From Bradyrhizobium sp. STM 3843 (lineage in GTDB: Bacteria > Pseudomonadota > Alphaproteobacteria > Rhizobiales > Xanthobacteraceae): DNA of 49,161 bases. The number at the start of each line of letters is the position of its first letter. Position 1 is the first letter of the stretch. Positions 7,364-15,087 of the stretch are shown here, piece after piece. The DNA is taken from NCBI RefSeq assembly GCF_000239815.1, contig NZ_CAFK01000038.1, positions 1 to 49,161 of the forward strand, given 5' to 3'. Position numbers and translations under genes: made by a program. Below the pieces are notes generated by a model. That model made no database searches, was not told where the DNA came from, and was given only the letters and a program-made list of their open reading frames with translations.

Positions 7364-8415
7364 CCTACATCGCTAAACCGAAATTCCATCATCCCGGCAT
7401 CAAGACCAACGCGCTTGGCTTCACGCATCGCGACTACGAGGGCAAGATCTCGACGCTGTGCGCCGGTTGCGGCCACGACTCGATCACCGCCTCGATCATC
7501 GAGGCCTGCTTCGAGCTGTCGATCGAGCCGCATCGGGTGGCCAAGATCTCCGGCATCGGCTGCTCGTCGAAGACCCCGGACTACTTCCTCGGCAATTCGC
7601 ACGGCTTCAACTCGGTGCATGGCCGCATGCCGTCGGTGCTGACCGGCGCCAATCTGGCCAATCGCGAGCTGATCTACCTCGGCGTTTCCGGCGACGGCGA
7701 CTCCGCCTCGATCGGCTTCGGCCAGTTCGCGCACGCGATCCGGCGCGGCGTCAACATGACCTACGTCGTCGAGAATAACGGCGTCTACGGCCTGACCAAG
7801 GGCCAGTTCTCGGCGACCGCGGATCGCGGCTCGAAGTCGAAGAAGGGCATCACCAACACCGACAACGCCATCGACCTGGTCGGCATCGCGCTGCAGTTGG
7901 GGGCGACCTATGTCGCCCGCTCCTTCTCCGGCGACAAGAAGCAGCTGGTGCCGATCATTGCCGGCGCGATCCAGCACAAGGGCGCGGCGTTCATCGATGT
8001 CGTCAGCCCCTGCATCGCCTTCAACAATCACGCCGGTTCGACCAAGAGCTACGACTATGTGCGCGAGCACAATGATGCCGTGAACCGGCTGGACGTATTC
8101 ACCGGGCGCGATCCGATCACGGTCGACTACGCACCCGGCACGGTGCAGATCGTCGAGCAGCACGACGGCTCCCGCCTCGCGCTGCGCAAGATCGACGCCG
8201 ATTACGATCCGCATGACCGGCTCGGCGCCATGACCTTCCTACAGAAGCACGCCGCCCAGGGGCAGATCGTCACCGGCCTGCTCTATGTCGATCCGGACTC
8301 AGAGGACCTGCACAGCCACCTCAATACGGTGGAGCAGCCGCTGAACCGGCTCGAAGCCGCGGACCTGTGTCCCGGCTCCACTGCGCTCGACAAGATCAAC
8401 GCCAGCCTGCGCTGA
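7360..8415 (+). CDS. korB: 2-oxoacid:acceptor oxidoreductase, TPP-binding beta subunit
   Basis: A 351-residue catalytic subunit. The thiamine diphosphate motif GDGDS at 111-115 pairs with ENNGVYGLTKGQ from 138. The four cysteines expected for the single [4Fe-4S] cluster are present: C34 and C37 (CAGCGH), C68 (GIGCSS) and C218 (SPCIAFN). All parts of the active site therefore look intact. ATG 7360 overlaps the alpha-subunit stop. With the two upstream genes it makes a complete 2-oxoacid:NAD(P)+ oxidoreductase of the kind I recall being described for Azoarcus evansii, where KorAB associates with a flavin subunit. A nested palindrome follows the stop. Confidence 0.9.
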   Translation: MTYIAKPKFHHPGIKTNALGFTHRDYEGKISTLCAGCGHDSITASIIEACFELSIEPHRVAKISGIGCSSKTPDYFLGNSHGFNSVHGRMPSVLTGANLANRELIYLGVSGDGDSASIGFGQFAHAIRRGVNMTYVVENNGVYGLTKGQFSATADRGSKSKKGITNTDNAIDLVGIALQLGATYVARSFSGDKKQLVPIIAGAIQHKGAAFIDVVSPCIAFNNHAGSTKSYDYVREHNDAVNRLDVFTGRDPITVDYAPGTVQIVEQHDGSRLALRKIDADYDPHDRLGAMTFLQKHAAQGQIVTGLLYVDPDSEDLHSHLNTVEQPLNRLEAADLCPGSTALDKINASLR

Positions 8416-8432
8416 TCGGCCGGCTACTCCTA

Positions 8433-8564
8433 TTGCGTCACAAGCGCGAGACATGGCCTGCTTGACCGTCATTCCGGGGCGATGCGACAGCATCGAACCC
8501 GGAATCTCGAGATTCCGGGCTCAGCCCTGACGGGCTGCCCCGGAATGACGGCGGTTGTGACGCA
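8433..8564. repeat. Nested intergenic palindrome between convergent genes
   Basis: The outer arms TGCGTCACAA (8434-8443) and TTGTGACGCA (8555-8564) enclose inner arms CGTCATTCCGGGG (8468-8480) and CCCCGGAATGACG (8538-8550). A centre of CCGGAATCTCGAGATTCCGG is itself palindromic. This is a common Bradyrhizobium intergenic repeat. Lying between converging genes, it may act as a two-way terminator. Confidence 0.8.
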
Positions 8565-8570
8565 GCAAGA

Positions 8571-9896
8571 CTAACCAGCCGACCGCCTTGCCGGGATCTC
8601 AGGCGTCGTCTGCTCGTCGACGACCTGATTGATGATGCGCAGGATTTCGGAGCGCGTATCGTACTTCGCGAACTCGCGGGCCATCTTCTTGGCGCGGGCG
8701 CGATGGTTCGGCTGATCCAGCACGGCCCGAACCGCCTCGCGCACGGCCTGCTGGGTAGGCTGGTTGGTCGCGAGATTGATGCCGACGCCGGACCAGCCGA
8801 TCCGCATGTTCACGTCCGCCTTGTCTTCGGTCAGACCTGCACTGACGATCGGAAGCCCGTAGCTCATCGCCTGGTTGACGCTGCCATAGCCGCCATTGGT
8901 GACGAACACGTCTGCTTTCGCGAGCGCCCACTCGAATGGCAGATAGCGGGAGACACGCGCGTTGGACGGGATCACGCCCGGAATCGTGTCGATCGGCCGG
9001 CCGCCGGTGGTCACCATCACCAGCAGATCCTTTTCATCCGCAAGCGCCGCGAGCGTCGGCGCGACCAGAAGTCCGAAATCGTGATTGGCCACCGTCCCCT
9101 GCGTCACCAGGACGACCTTGCGCGAGCCGTCGAGGTCGTCTGCCCAGGGCGGGAGCGGCGCCTGGTTGGGGACGATCGGCGGCCGGCCGACGAAATGAAC
9201 GGTCGGCGGCAGCTTGCGTGGAAACTCGAAGCTCGGCACCGTCAATTGCAGGTAGGCGTCGGCGAGCACCGAGACCGAATCGAACATCACCATCTCGAGT
9301 GGGCCGACGCCCAGTTTCGCCAGGATCTCGTTCAGCCGACGGCCGCACGGCTCGTTGACGATCCGATCGTAATCCCTGGCAATGAGCGCATAGCGATCGC
9401 GCTCGGCCTGCGTCGTGGCATGCGGCAGCCCGAGAAAATGCGGCGCGCCATCATCACGGGGCGAATGCAGGATCGACGTTCCACAGAGCACCACGGGCGG
9501 GCGATTTGCGCGCGGACCGAGCAGCATCGGCAACACGCCGAAGATCATGTCGTCGCCGACGATCACGTCAGGCCGATACTCGCGCAGCGCCCGCTGCAAT
9601 CCCTCGTGCTGCGCCGGAATGCGATCGACGAATAGCCGCTGCACGGCCACGCTCAGCCACTCCGGACCGGGCTCCATCTCCTTGAGCTCCGGCGCGATGG
9701 CGTGAAGGTCATTCGGATCGATGTCGGCGTTGCCGGGCAAAGCCCTGAACGTCGCGCCGCCCGCCTCGACTCGCTCGCGAAGCTTGCTTGCGGTCAGAAT
9801 CGACACGTCATGCCCGTCCTCGATAAGGCCATGCGTGATTGCAAGCAGCGGATTGAGATGGCCCGTCGCAGGCGTCGAAGCAATGAGAACTTTCAT
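8571..9896 (-). CDS. GT1-family glycosyltransferase (MGT/UGT-like)
   Basis: A 441-residue GT-B glycosyltransferase. The N-terminal acceptor domain begins MKVLIASTPATGHLNPLLAI, with the typical H-x-N-P of macrolide and steroid glycosyltransferases. The C-terminal nucleotide-sugar domain has VVLVTQGTVANHDF, RYLPFEWALAKADVFVTNGG and the GYGSVNQAMSYGLPIV segment of the family signature. It should transfer a sugar from a UDP- or TDP-donor to a small hydrophobic acceptor; no acceptor can be inferred. ATG 9896 is preceded by GGAGAATCTG, a good ribosome site. It stands alone, with no sugar-nucleotide or polyketide genes nearby, which suggests an accessory or acquired gene. Confidence 0.88.
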   Translation of the reverse strand: MKVLIASTPATGHLNPLLAITHGLIEDGHDVSILTASKLRERVEAGGATFRALPGNADIDPNDLHAIAPELKEMEPGPEWLSVAVQRLFVDRIPAQHEGLQRALREYRPDVIVGDDMIFGVLPMLLGPRANRPPVVLCGTSILHSPRDDGAPHFLGLPHATTQAERDRYALIARDYDRIVNEPCGRRLNEILAKLGVGPLEMVMFDSVSVLADAYLQLTVPSFEFPRKLPPTVHFVGRPPIVPNQAPLPPWADDLDGSRKVVLVTQGTVANHDFGLLVAPTLAALADEKDLLVMVTTGGRPIDTIPGVIPSNARVSRYLPFEWALAKADVFVTNGGYGSVNQAMSYGLPIVSAGLTEDKADVNMRIGWSGVGINLATNQPTQQAVREAVRAVLDQPNHRARAKKMAREFAKYDTRSEILRIINQVVDEQTTPEIPARRSAG

Positions 9897-10264
9897 CAGA
9901 TTCTCCTACCGTGAACGTCGGCACGCAAGATCGGCTCACGCCGAGCTTCCGTATCGATCTGACGGAGGAGATTGTCGCCGCATCGCTACAATTGGACTGC
10001 CAACCGCGGGAAATGCGTTACGCGTGACATCGAATTGCGACCACGGACATAGTCGCCGGCATACGCGAATGCGTTCTCGCCAACATCCGGGAAGCGGCGA
10101 CAGCGCTGACGACGCGGAGCGCGACCGCCAGATGATAGGCGCGGACATCATGTCGGCGGGGCTGAGATAGAAGCCCGCGACGACGCCCAGCACCATGAGC
10201 GTCGAGGCAAGCTCGCGCAGGACGGGTGCGCCAGGTCCGCTTGATCAGCTTACGCTGCCGGAGG
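9897..10264. other. Gene-free stretch holding a degraded DUF3754 fragment
   Basis: These 368 bases carry no intact gene. Most of the right half, about 10100-10240, is recognisable on the minus strand as a decayed piece of a DUF3754 gene (separate entry). No promoter or RNA gene is evident in the rest. Confidence 0.6.
10100..10240 (-). pseudogene. Remnant of a DUF3754 membrane protein gene
   Basis: Read on the minus strand, one frame gives GAPVLRELASTLMVLGVVAG followed by FYLSPAD. The intact DUF3754 protein at 11515-12825 has GVPILLKLASTLTVLFVVAG followed by FYLGLSG at its first membrane segment. The core LASTL-x-VL-x-VVAGFYL agrees at every position but two. A stop lies just upstream in this frame, and the continuing similarity seems to shift frame afterwards (HLAVALRVVSAVAAS against QALAALSGLFALGAF). 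It is therefore a broken copy covering only the membrane hairpin. It lies downstream of the epoxide hydrolase, while the intact copy lies upstream in the same orientation. Confidence 0.6.
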
Positions 10265-11218
10265 TCAAAGCCCGCTGAGGAATTCCTCGATGGCGGCATT
10301 CGTCTCCGCGGGCGCTTCCTGCTGGACCCAGTGACCGACCTTCGGGATGATCACCGATCCGCGGAAATCGGTGCAGGCAGCGCCGGGGTCCGCATAGCGG
10401 TCCGAACCGGGGATGATACGCCGGACAATGTCGCGCTCGCCTGCAATGAAGTACGACGGCTGCGTGACCGGCTTTCCCTTGATGGCAGTGAGCTGGCCGG
10501 GATCCAAGCGCTGGGCGCGATAGCGGTTCAAAGGCCCTCGAAAGCCGGTCTTGCGGAACGCACTGACATAGACATCGAGATCGGCGGTGCTCATCCAGGC
10601 CGGAAAGGGTTGAGGGTCGATCATGCCATCGAAAAATTTGGCATCGGCCGGCTTGTCTGCGAACCAGATCTCGGGGCGCGCATCGCCGGAGGCGGCGAAA
10701 TAGATCTTCCGCAGCGACGCTGGAATGTCAGCCTCCAACTCAGCCTCTGCCACGCCCTCGGCTTGAAAATAGCTCTGGTAGAAGAAGCGGCCGGCGTAGA
10801 TTTTCGTCGCTATGTCGACAAACGACAGGTCGCCAATCGGCGTAAAGGGCACACTCAACCCGATGACGGCCGTGACGATGCCGGGATGGAGTAGCGCCGA
10901 GGTCCAGACGATCGGCGCTCCCCAGTCATGGCCCAATAGAATCGCTTTGCCGCCACCGAAGTGATTGGCCACCGCCGCCACGTCGCTCGCGAGATTGCGC
11001 ATGGTGTAGGCTTCGACGGGCTCCGGCCGCGAGCTGTTGCCATAGCCCCGCACGTCCATCGCGGCGACCATATAGCCACGTTCGGAGAAGTGGCGAATCT
11101 GATGCCGCCAGGAATACCAGAGCTCAGGCCAACCATGAACGCACAGGATCAACGGCCCTTTGCCCTCGATCGCGACGTTGAGTGCGATGTCGCCGTTGTG
11201 AACGGTCGTGAAATCCAT
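10265..11218 (-). CDS. Epoxide hydrolase-like alpha/beta hydrolase
   Basis: A 317-residue alpha/beta hydrolase of the epoxide hydrolase/haloalkane dehalogenase branch. HGWPELWYSWRHQI carries the HGxP oxyanion motif. GHDWGAPIVW has Asp, not Ser, as nucleophile. The catalytic histidine lies in GHWVQQEAP near the C-terminus. Asp-His chemistry fits hydrolysis of an epoxide to a diol through an ester intermediate; a fluoroacetate-type dehalogenase is possible but less likely. ATG 11218 is preceded by GGAG at 8 bases and gives the expected N-terminus; a longer frame to 11272 exists. It is flanked on both sides by DUF3754 sequence in the same orientation, which suggests insertion or duplication. Confidence 0.85.
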   Translation of the reverse strand: MDFTTVHNGDIALNVAIEGKGPLILCVHGWPELWYSWRHQIRHFSERGYMVAAMDVRGYGNSSRPEPVEAYTMRNLASDVAAVANHFGGGKAILLGHDWGAPIVWTSALLHPGIVTAVIGLSVPFTPIGDLSFVDIATKIYAGRFFYQSYFQAEGVAEAELEADIPASLRKIYFAASGDARPEIWFADKPADAKFFDGMIDPQPFPAWMSTADLDVYVSAFRKTGFRGPLNRYRAQRLDPGQLTAIKGKPVTQPSYFIAGERDIVRRIIPGSDRYADPGAACTDFRGSVIIPKVGHWVQQEAPAETNAAIEEFLSGL

Positions 11219-11514
11219 ATTCGCTACTCCCTTCATGAAGCGTGGAGCACTCGTGATGCCGGAACCCGTCATGCTCCCGCTGGGCGTCGATGCGACGGTC
11301 CTTCACTTTCCTCCCATAAGCTTGGGGGCGACTCTCCGCTTGCGCCACACGTCTGCAGTGATCGCACAGGAGCCTGCTGTCTCGTTGCTACCGCGTCAAT
11401 ACGATGCAAGGAGATTCGTTACCTCTGAAACGTCATTTGATTCGGACGGGCTGGAACGTCCGACATCCGCGGCTGGGGACACGGACCCGGCGCAGACAGC
11501 CAAACACAAGAGCC

Positions 11515-12825
11515 TCAGGACGAGGAAGGCAGAAGTCGACCCCAGAGGCGCTCGAGCTGCGCGATGGCATCCGGGAGCGCGATCACGGAAACCGCGTCGG
11601 CGGTTTCGGTCAAGAGCCGCAGCTCTCGCAGCTTCGCCAGCGCGGCATCGACGTTGAACGTCAGGCTGAGGCTGAACCGCTGCAGCAACAGGTCCTCGAT
11701 GCGCGTGCGGAGTGCGTCATGCGTGAGTTCCCCCGGCGCAGAGACGAGCCCGCAATAGGCGAGCAGCGCCTCCTTCCAGTCCTGCTCCTCCGCCTCGCCG
11801 ATGAGATAGTTGAAAATGCCGGAGTTGTTGTTGACGTTGCGGTAATAGATGTTGTCGGTGAGCTGCTTCTGGTGGATCAGCGACTGGCGATGGAAATTGC
11901 CCCATTGCCTCAGGATGAAGGCACCCAGCGCGAACAGGCCGCTGAGCGCGGCGAGCGCCTGCTGGGTGTCGTTGTCATGCAGCGTGCCGCTCAGCCCGAG
12001 ATAAAAGCCGGCCACGACGAACAGCACCGTCAGGGTCGAGGCCAGCTTGAGCAGGATCGGTACCCCGCCGACCAGCGCCGGCACGCCAAGGGTCAGCTGT
12101 TGGCGAATCCCCATCACCACGCGGACGTTCGGAAACAGGGCCTCGAGGTCCCAGCGCGGGATGTGGCGGAAATACTTGAACAGCACGGCGCCGCCGCGGA
12201 CCTTGCTGGCGCTGCCGCGCGCGCTCAACAATGACCGGCGCGGCTCCGCACCGGCGACATCAGGCCTGGTCGCAACCATCAGCACGACGTCGTCATAGAC
12301 CTCGATCTCGAGGGAACGCCGGCGCAAGCCGAACAGAGCCGGAATCGAGATGGTCTCCCGATGATGTCCACGCCGGAACATCCGGACATCCCGATAATCG
12401 GTCAGCGGCGCCTTGATCTTGACCCGCACCAGCGCGTGCTCGGTGAAGGCGCGCAGGATCTCCTCGTGCTTGATCTCGACGAAATTGGCCTCGGTGAGAA
12501 CGCGCACGAACTCATCGCTCAAACCGCGGTAAGCGGCATCGAGCGCGTCGGCCGACAGATGCGCGGCCCGACCAATTTCCGGATCGAAATAGAAATAGGT
12601 CTGGCGCAACCGGTCGAGCTCGTCGAAATATTGCTGATGCAGGATCGCACCCAGGATGTGAGCGAATTGCCGAAGCTCGCGCGCCAAGGCATCGTCCAGG
12701 GTGAAATGGGTAATCAGCCCGTCGAGAATGTCCGACTTCCGTAAGGGAATGAAACGATCCCGCGGCCCAGGGGTGGGCGCATCATCATTCGGTTCAGTCA
12801 CACCGTCCCTGCCCAAGGTTTGCAC
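11515..12825 (-). CDS. DUF3754 (TMEM143-like) membrane protein
   Basis: A 436-residue protein with a long soluble N-terminal region, a pair of transmembrane helices (about residues 256-280, ILLKLASTLTVLFVVAGFYL, and 290-310, ALAALSGLFALGAFILRQW) and a soluble C-terminus. This matches DUF3754 proteins, related to eukaryotic TMEM143, of unknown function. RNVNNNSGIFNYLIGEAEEQ after the second helix is a conserved-looking segment. The first possible start is GTG 12825; a GTG at 12801 behind GGCAGGGA is an equally good candidate and would shorten it by eight residues. A broken second copy of the membrane region lies at 10100-10240. Confidence 0.8.
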   Translation of the reverse strand: MQTLGRDGVTEPNDDAPTPGPRDRFIPLRKSDILDGLITHFTLDDALARELRQFAHILGAILHQQYFDELDRLRQTYFYFDPEIGRAAHLSADALDAAYRGLSDEFVRVLTEANFVEIKHEEILRAFTEHALVRVKIKAPLTDYRDVRMFRRGHHRETISIPALFGLRRRSLEIEVYDDVVLMVATRPDVAGAEPRRSLLSARGSASKVRGGAVLFKYFRHIPRWDLEALFPNVRVVMGIRQQLTLGVPALVGGVPILLKLASTLTVLFVVAGFYLGLSGTLHDNDTQQALAALSGLFALGAFILRQWGNFHRQSLIHQKQLTDNIYYRNVNNNSGIFNYLIGEAEEQDWKEALLAYCGLVSAPGELTHDALRTRIEDLLLQRFSLSLTFNVDAALAKLRELRLLTETADAVSVIALPDAIAQLERLWGRLLPSSS

Positions 12826-12964
12826 TTCTTTTCACGGTCCGCCGGGGAGGTCAGACCGTCAGCCTGCTTGCTCCTTCCTAGCTTGCCAACATAGCGAACT
12901 TGCGACGGCGGGTTCTACCTGCAAAGCTGCCTGAGAAACCTGAAGATAACGGCAGGACCAGTAC

Positions 12965-13372
12965 ATGCCCGGCAGACCGTTTCTCTCCGCTTTCGGGGCC
13001 ATTGGCGCGATCGACTATACGGTCATTCTGCTCCGCGACATGGTGGCCATGCGCAGGTTTTACGAAGACGTCCTTCACTTCCCACTCTCGCGAGAACTGT
13101 CATCGAACTGGATCGAATATCGGATCGGGCCAAACACGCTGGTGCTGGCACGGCCGAGCCGAGTCGCTGGAGACAGGCCGACGCCTGAGGGCAGCGCTTC
13201 GCTGCAGCTTGCCTTCAAGGTATCTCCGGCCGACGTGGACCAATGCGCAGAGGAGCTCGTGGCGAAAGGTATCGCGCTCGTCGAGCCGCCGACCGACCAA
13301 CCGTTCGGCCACCGCACGCAGTTCTTCCGCGATCCGGACGGAAACTTATTGGAGGTGTTTGCCGAAATCTAG
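12965..13372 (+). CDS. VOC (glyoxalase/bleomycin-resistance fold) protein
   Basis: A 135-residue single-module VOC protein. IDYTVILLRDMVAMRRFYED gives the first beta-alpha-beta unit. The C-terminal RTQFFRDPDGNLLEVFAEI is the typical end of the family, with a metal-ligand Glu in LLEVF. The usual N-terminal His ligand position seems to be occupied by D or Y (AIDYTV), so metal binding is uncertain. Possible roles are glyoxalase-, dioxygenase- or resistance-like; the sequence does not choose. AGGA lies before ATG 12965. It is monocistronic and followed by a palindromic repeat. Confidence 0.8.
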   Translation: MPGRPFLSAFGAIGAIDYTVILLRDMVAMRRFYEDVLHFPLSRELSSNWIEYRIGPNTLVLARPSRVAGDRPTPEGSASLQLAFKVSPADVDQCAEELVAKGIALVEPPTDQPFGHRTQFFRDPDGNLLEVFAEI

Positions 13373-13416
13373 TTCGTCCAGTCGCGATGGACGGCGGCCA
13401 TATGCTACTGTCCGTG

Positions 13417-13498
13417 GGGCGGGCAAAGGCGCGAAGCGCCGTGCCCACCATCTGCAAGCCTGCGCGGACCTTGGTGGGCACGCTTCGCTTTGCCCACC
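13417..13498. repeat. Intergenic palindrome (GGGCAAAG...CTTTGCCC class)
   Basis: The left arm GGGCAAAGGCGCGAAGCG with CGTGCCCACCA and the right arm TGGTGGGCACGCTTCGCTTT with GCCCACC pair over about 27 bases with a small bulge. This is another abundant Bradyrhizobium intergenic repeat, here between convergent genes. Confidence 0.75.
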
Positions 13499-13536
13499 TT
13501 TCGGATTTCCGACCTACTATTTGGCAGCTTCACAGA

Positions 13537-13560
13537 GCGGCCGCCGCGTCAGGCGGCCGC
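13537..13560 (-). terminator. Perfect GC hairpin enclosing the spoVR stop codon
   Basis: GCGGCCGCC (13537-13545) and GGCGGCCGC (13552-13560) form a perfect 9-base-pair stem with a six-base loop. On the minus strand the loop holds the spoVR TGA stop. There is no U-tract, so it is at best a pause or mRNA 3-prime stabilising structure. Confidence 0.45.
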
Positions 13561-15087
13561 CGGTTGTATCCGCGGATTGAGCACGTACTCCTTGAGCACC
13601 TTGTCGGTAGCCGCGTCGACTTCGGTCAGTGAGACGTCGTAGGTCCAGAGATCAGCGAGATGCTGGAGGACGCGTTTGGCGTCGGTCTCGTTGAGCTGGG
13701 CGCCCTTGACCACCGTATGACGCAGCATCAGCCGGCGGTCGCCGGCGAGGTCGACATCGATCACCTCGATGTTGGGATCGATATAGCCGACATCGTACTG
13801 CCTGGAGAGTTCGCGGCGAATGCGGCGGTAGCCGCGCTCGTCGTGGATCGCATCGACGCGGATGCCGGCGCGCTCGGCCGGGTCGTCATGCAGATGGAAT
13901 AGGCGCAGCCGCCGCATCAGATGCGGGCTCAAGAACTGGCTGACGAAGCTTTCGTCGCGGTAGTTGGCCCAGACGTCGCGCAGCACGGCCATCGCATCGC
14001 CGCTGCCGGCGATATCCGGGAACCACTCGCGGTCCTCAGCGGTCGGCTCGGTCACGATGCGCTCGATGTCCTGCATCATGGCGAAGCCGAGCGCGTAAGG
14101 GTTGAAGCCGGAGAAGCGCGGATCGTCGAACTCCGGCTGGAACACCACGTTGGTGTGCGACTGCAGGAATTCGAGGAAGTTGCCGTCCGTCAGCCGTCCC
14201 TCCTGGTGCAGCCGGTTCATGATCCGATAGTGCACGTAGGTCGCCGTGCCTTCGTTCATGACCTTGGTCTGGCCCTGCGGATAGAAGTACTGCGCGATAT
14301 GGCGCACGATGCGAATCAGCTCGCGCTGCCATGGTGCGAGCCGCGGCGCGGTCTTCTCGAGGAAATAGAGCAGGTTTTCCTGCGGCAGGCCGAGCAGCAC
14401 GCGTCGCCGCTCGACATTGAGCACAGCCCTGGTCTTGGTGGGCCCGCTCGGCACGGTGCGCCAGAGATCGTTGAACGCGGCCTCTTCGTAAAGCCGGCGT
14501 TTGCCGGCACGCTTCTCTTCCTCGCGCAGATCGAGCTTCTTCTTGCCGGGATAGCGGTCGACACCATGCGACATCAACGCATGCGCGGCGTCCAGCGTAT
14601 GCTCCACCGCGACGCGGCCGTGCCGCTCCTCGCATTGCACGACATAGCCACGGGCGAATTCGAGATAGTCGAGAATGCCGTCGGCATCGGTCCACTGCTT
14701 GAACAGGTAGTTGTTCTTGAAGAAGTGGTTGTGCCCGAATGCCGCATGCGCGATCACGAGCGTCTGCATCGTCGCCGTGTTCTCCTCCATCAGATAGGAG
14801 ATGCAGGGCGAGGAGTTGATCACGATCTCATAGGCGAGACCCATGAGCCCCTTGCGATAGGAGGCTTCATGGAAGGCGAAGTGCTTGCCGAACGACCAAT
14901 GCTTGTAGAACAGCGGCATGCCGACCGAGGAATAGGCGTCGAGCATCTGCTCGGCGGTAATCACCTCGATCTGGTTGGCATAGGTGTCGAGCCCGAGTTC
15001 GCCGCGCGCAATAGTCTCGCAGGTATCGTGGATGCGCTGCAGGGTCGAGAAATTCCAGTCCGCGCCTTCGAACAGAAGCTCGCTCAT
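13549..15087 (-). CDS. spoVR: SpoVR family protein (YcgB)
   Basis: A 512-residue cytosolic protein, close to the about 510 residues of E. coli YcgB. Typical SpoVR segments run through its length: MPLFYKHWSFGKHFAFHE near the N-terminus, NSSPCISYLMEENT, AHAAFGHNHFFKNNYLF, HIAQYFYPQGQTKVMNEGTA and FQPEFDDPRFSGFNPYALGF. In Bacillus the family affects spore cortex formation. In non-sporulating proteobacteria the gene belongs to the yeaG-yeaH-ycgB stress module and its biochemistry is unknown. Its ATG overlaps the yeaH stop (15084-15087), so the two are translationally coupled. It is the last gene of the prkA operon. Confidence 0.95.
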   Translation of the reverse strand: MSELLFEGADWNFSTLQRIHDTCETIARGELGLDTYANQIEVITAEQMLDAYSSVGMPLFYKHWSFGKHFAFHEASYRKGLMGLAYEIVINSSPCISYLMEENTATMQTLVIAHAAFGHNHFFKNNYLFKQWTDADGILDYLEFARGYVVQCEERHGRVAVEHTLDAAHALMSHGVDRYPGKKKLDLREEEKRAGKRRLYEEAAFNDLWRTVPSGPTKTRAVLNVERRRVLLGLPQENLLYFLEKTAPRLAPWQRELIRIVRHIAQYFYPQGQTKVMNEGTATYVHYRIMNRLHQEGRLTDGNFLEFLQSHTNVVFQPEFDDPRFSGFNPYALGFAMMQDIERIVTEPTAEDREWFPDIAGSGDAMAVLRDVWANYRDESFVSQFLSPHLMRRLRLFHLHDDPAERAGIRVDAIHDERGYRRIRRELSRQYDVGYIDPNIEVIDVDLAGDRRLMLRHTVVKGAQLNETDAKRVLQHLADLWTYDVSLTEVDAATDKVLKEYVLNPRIQPAAA

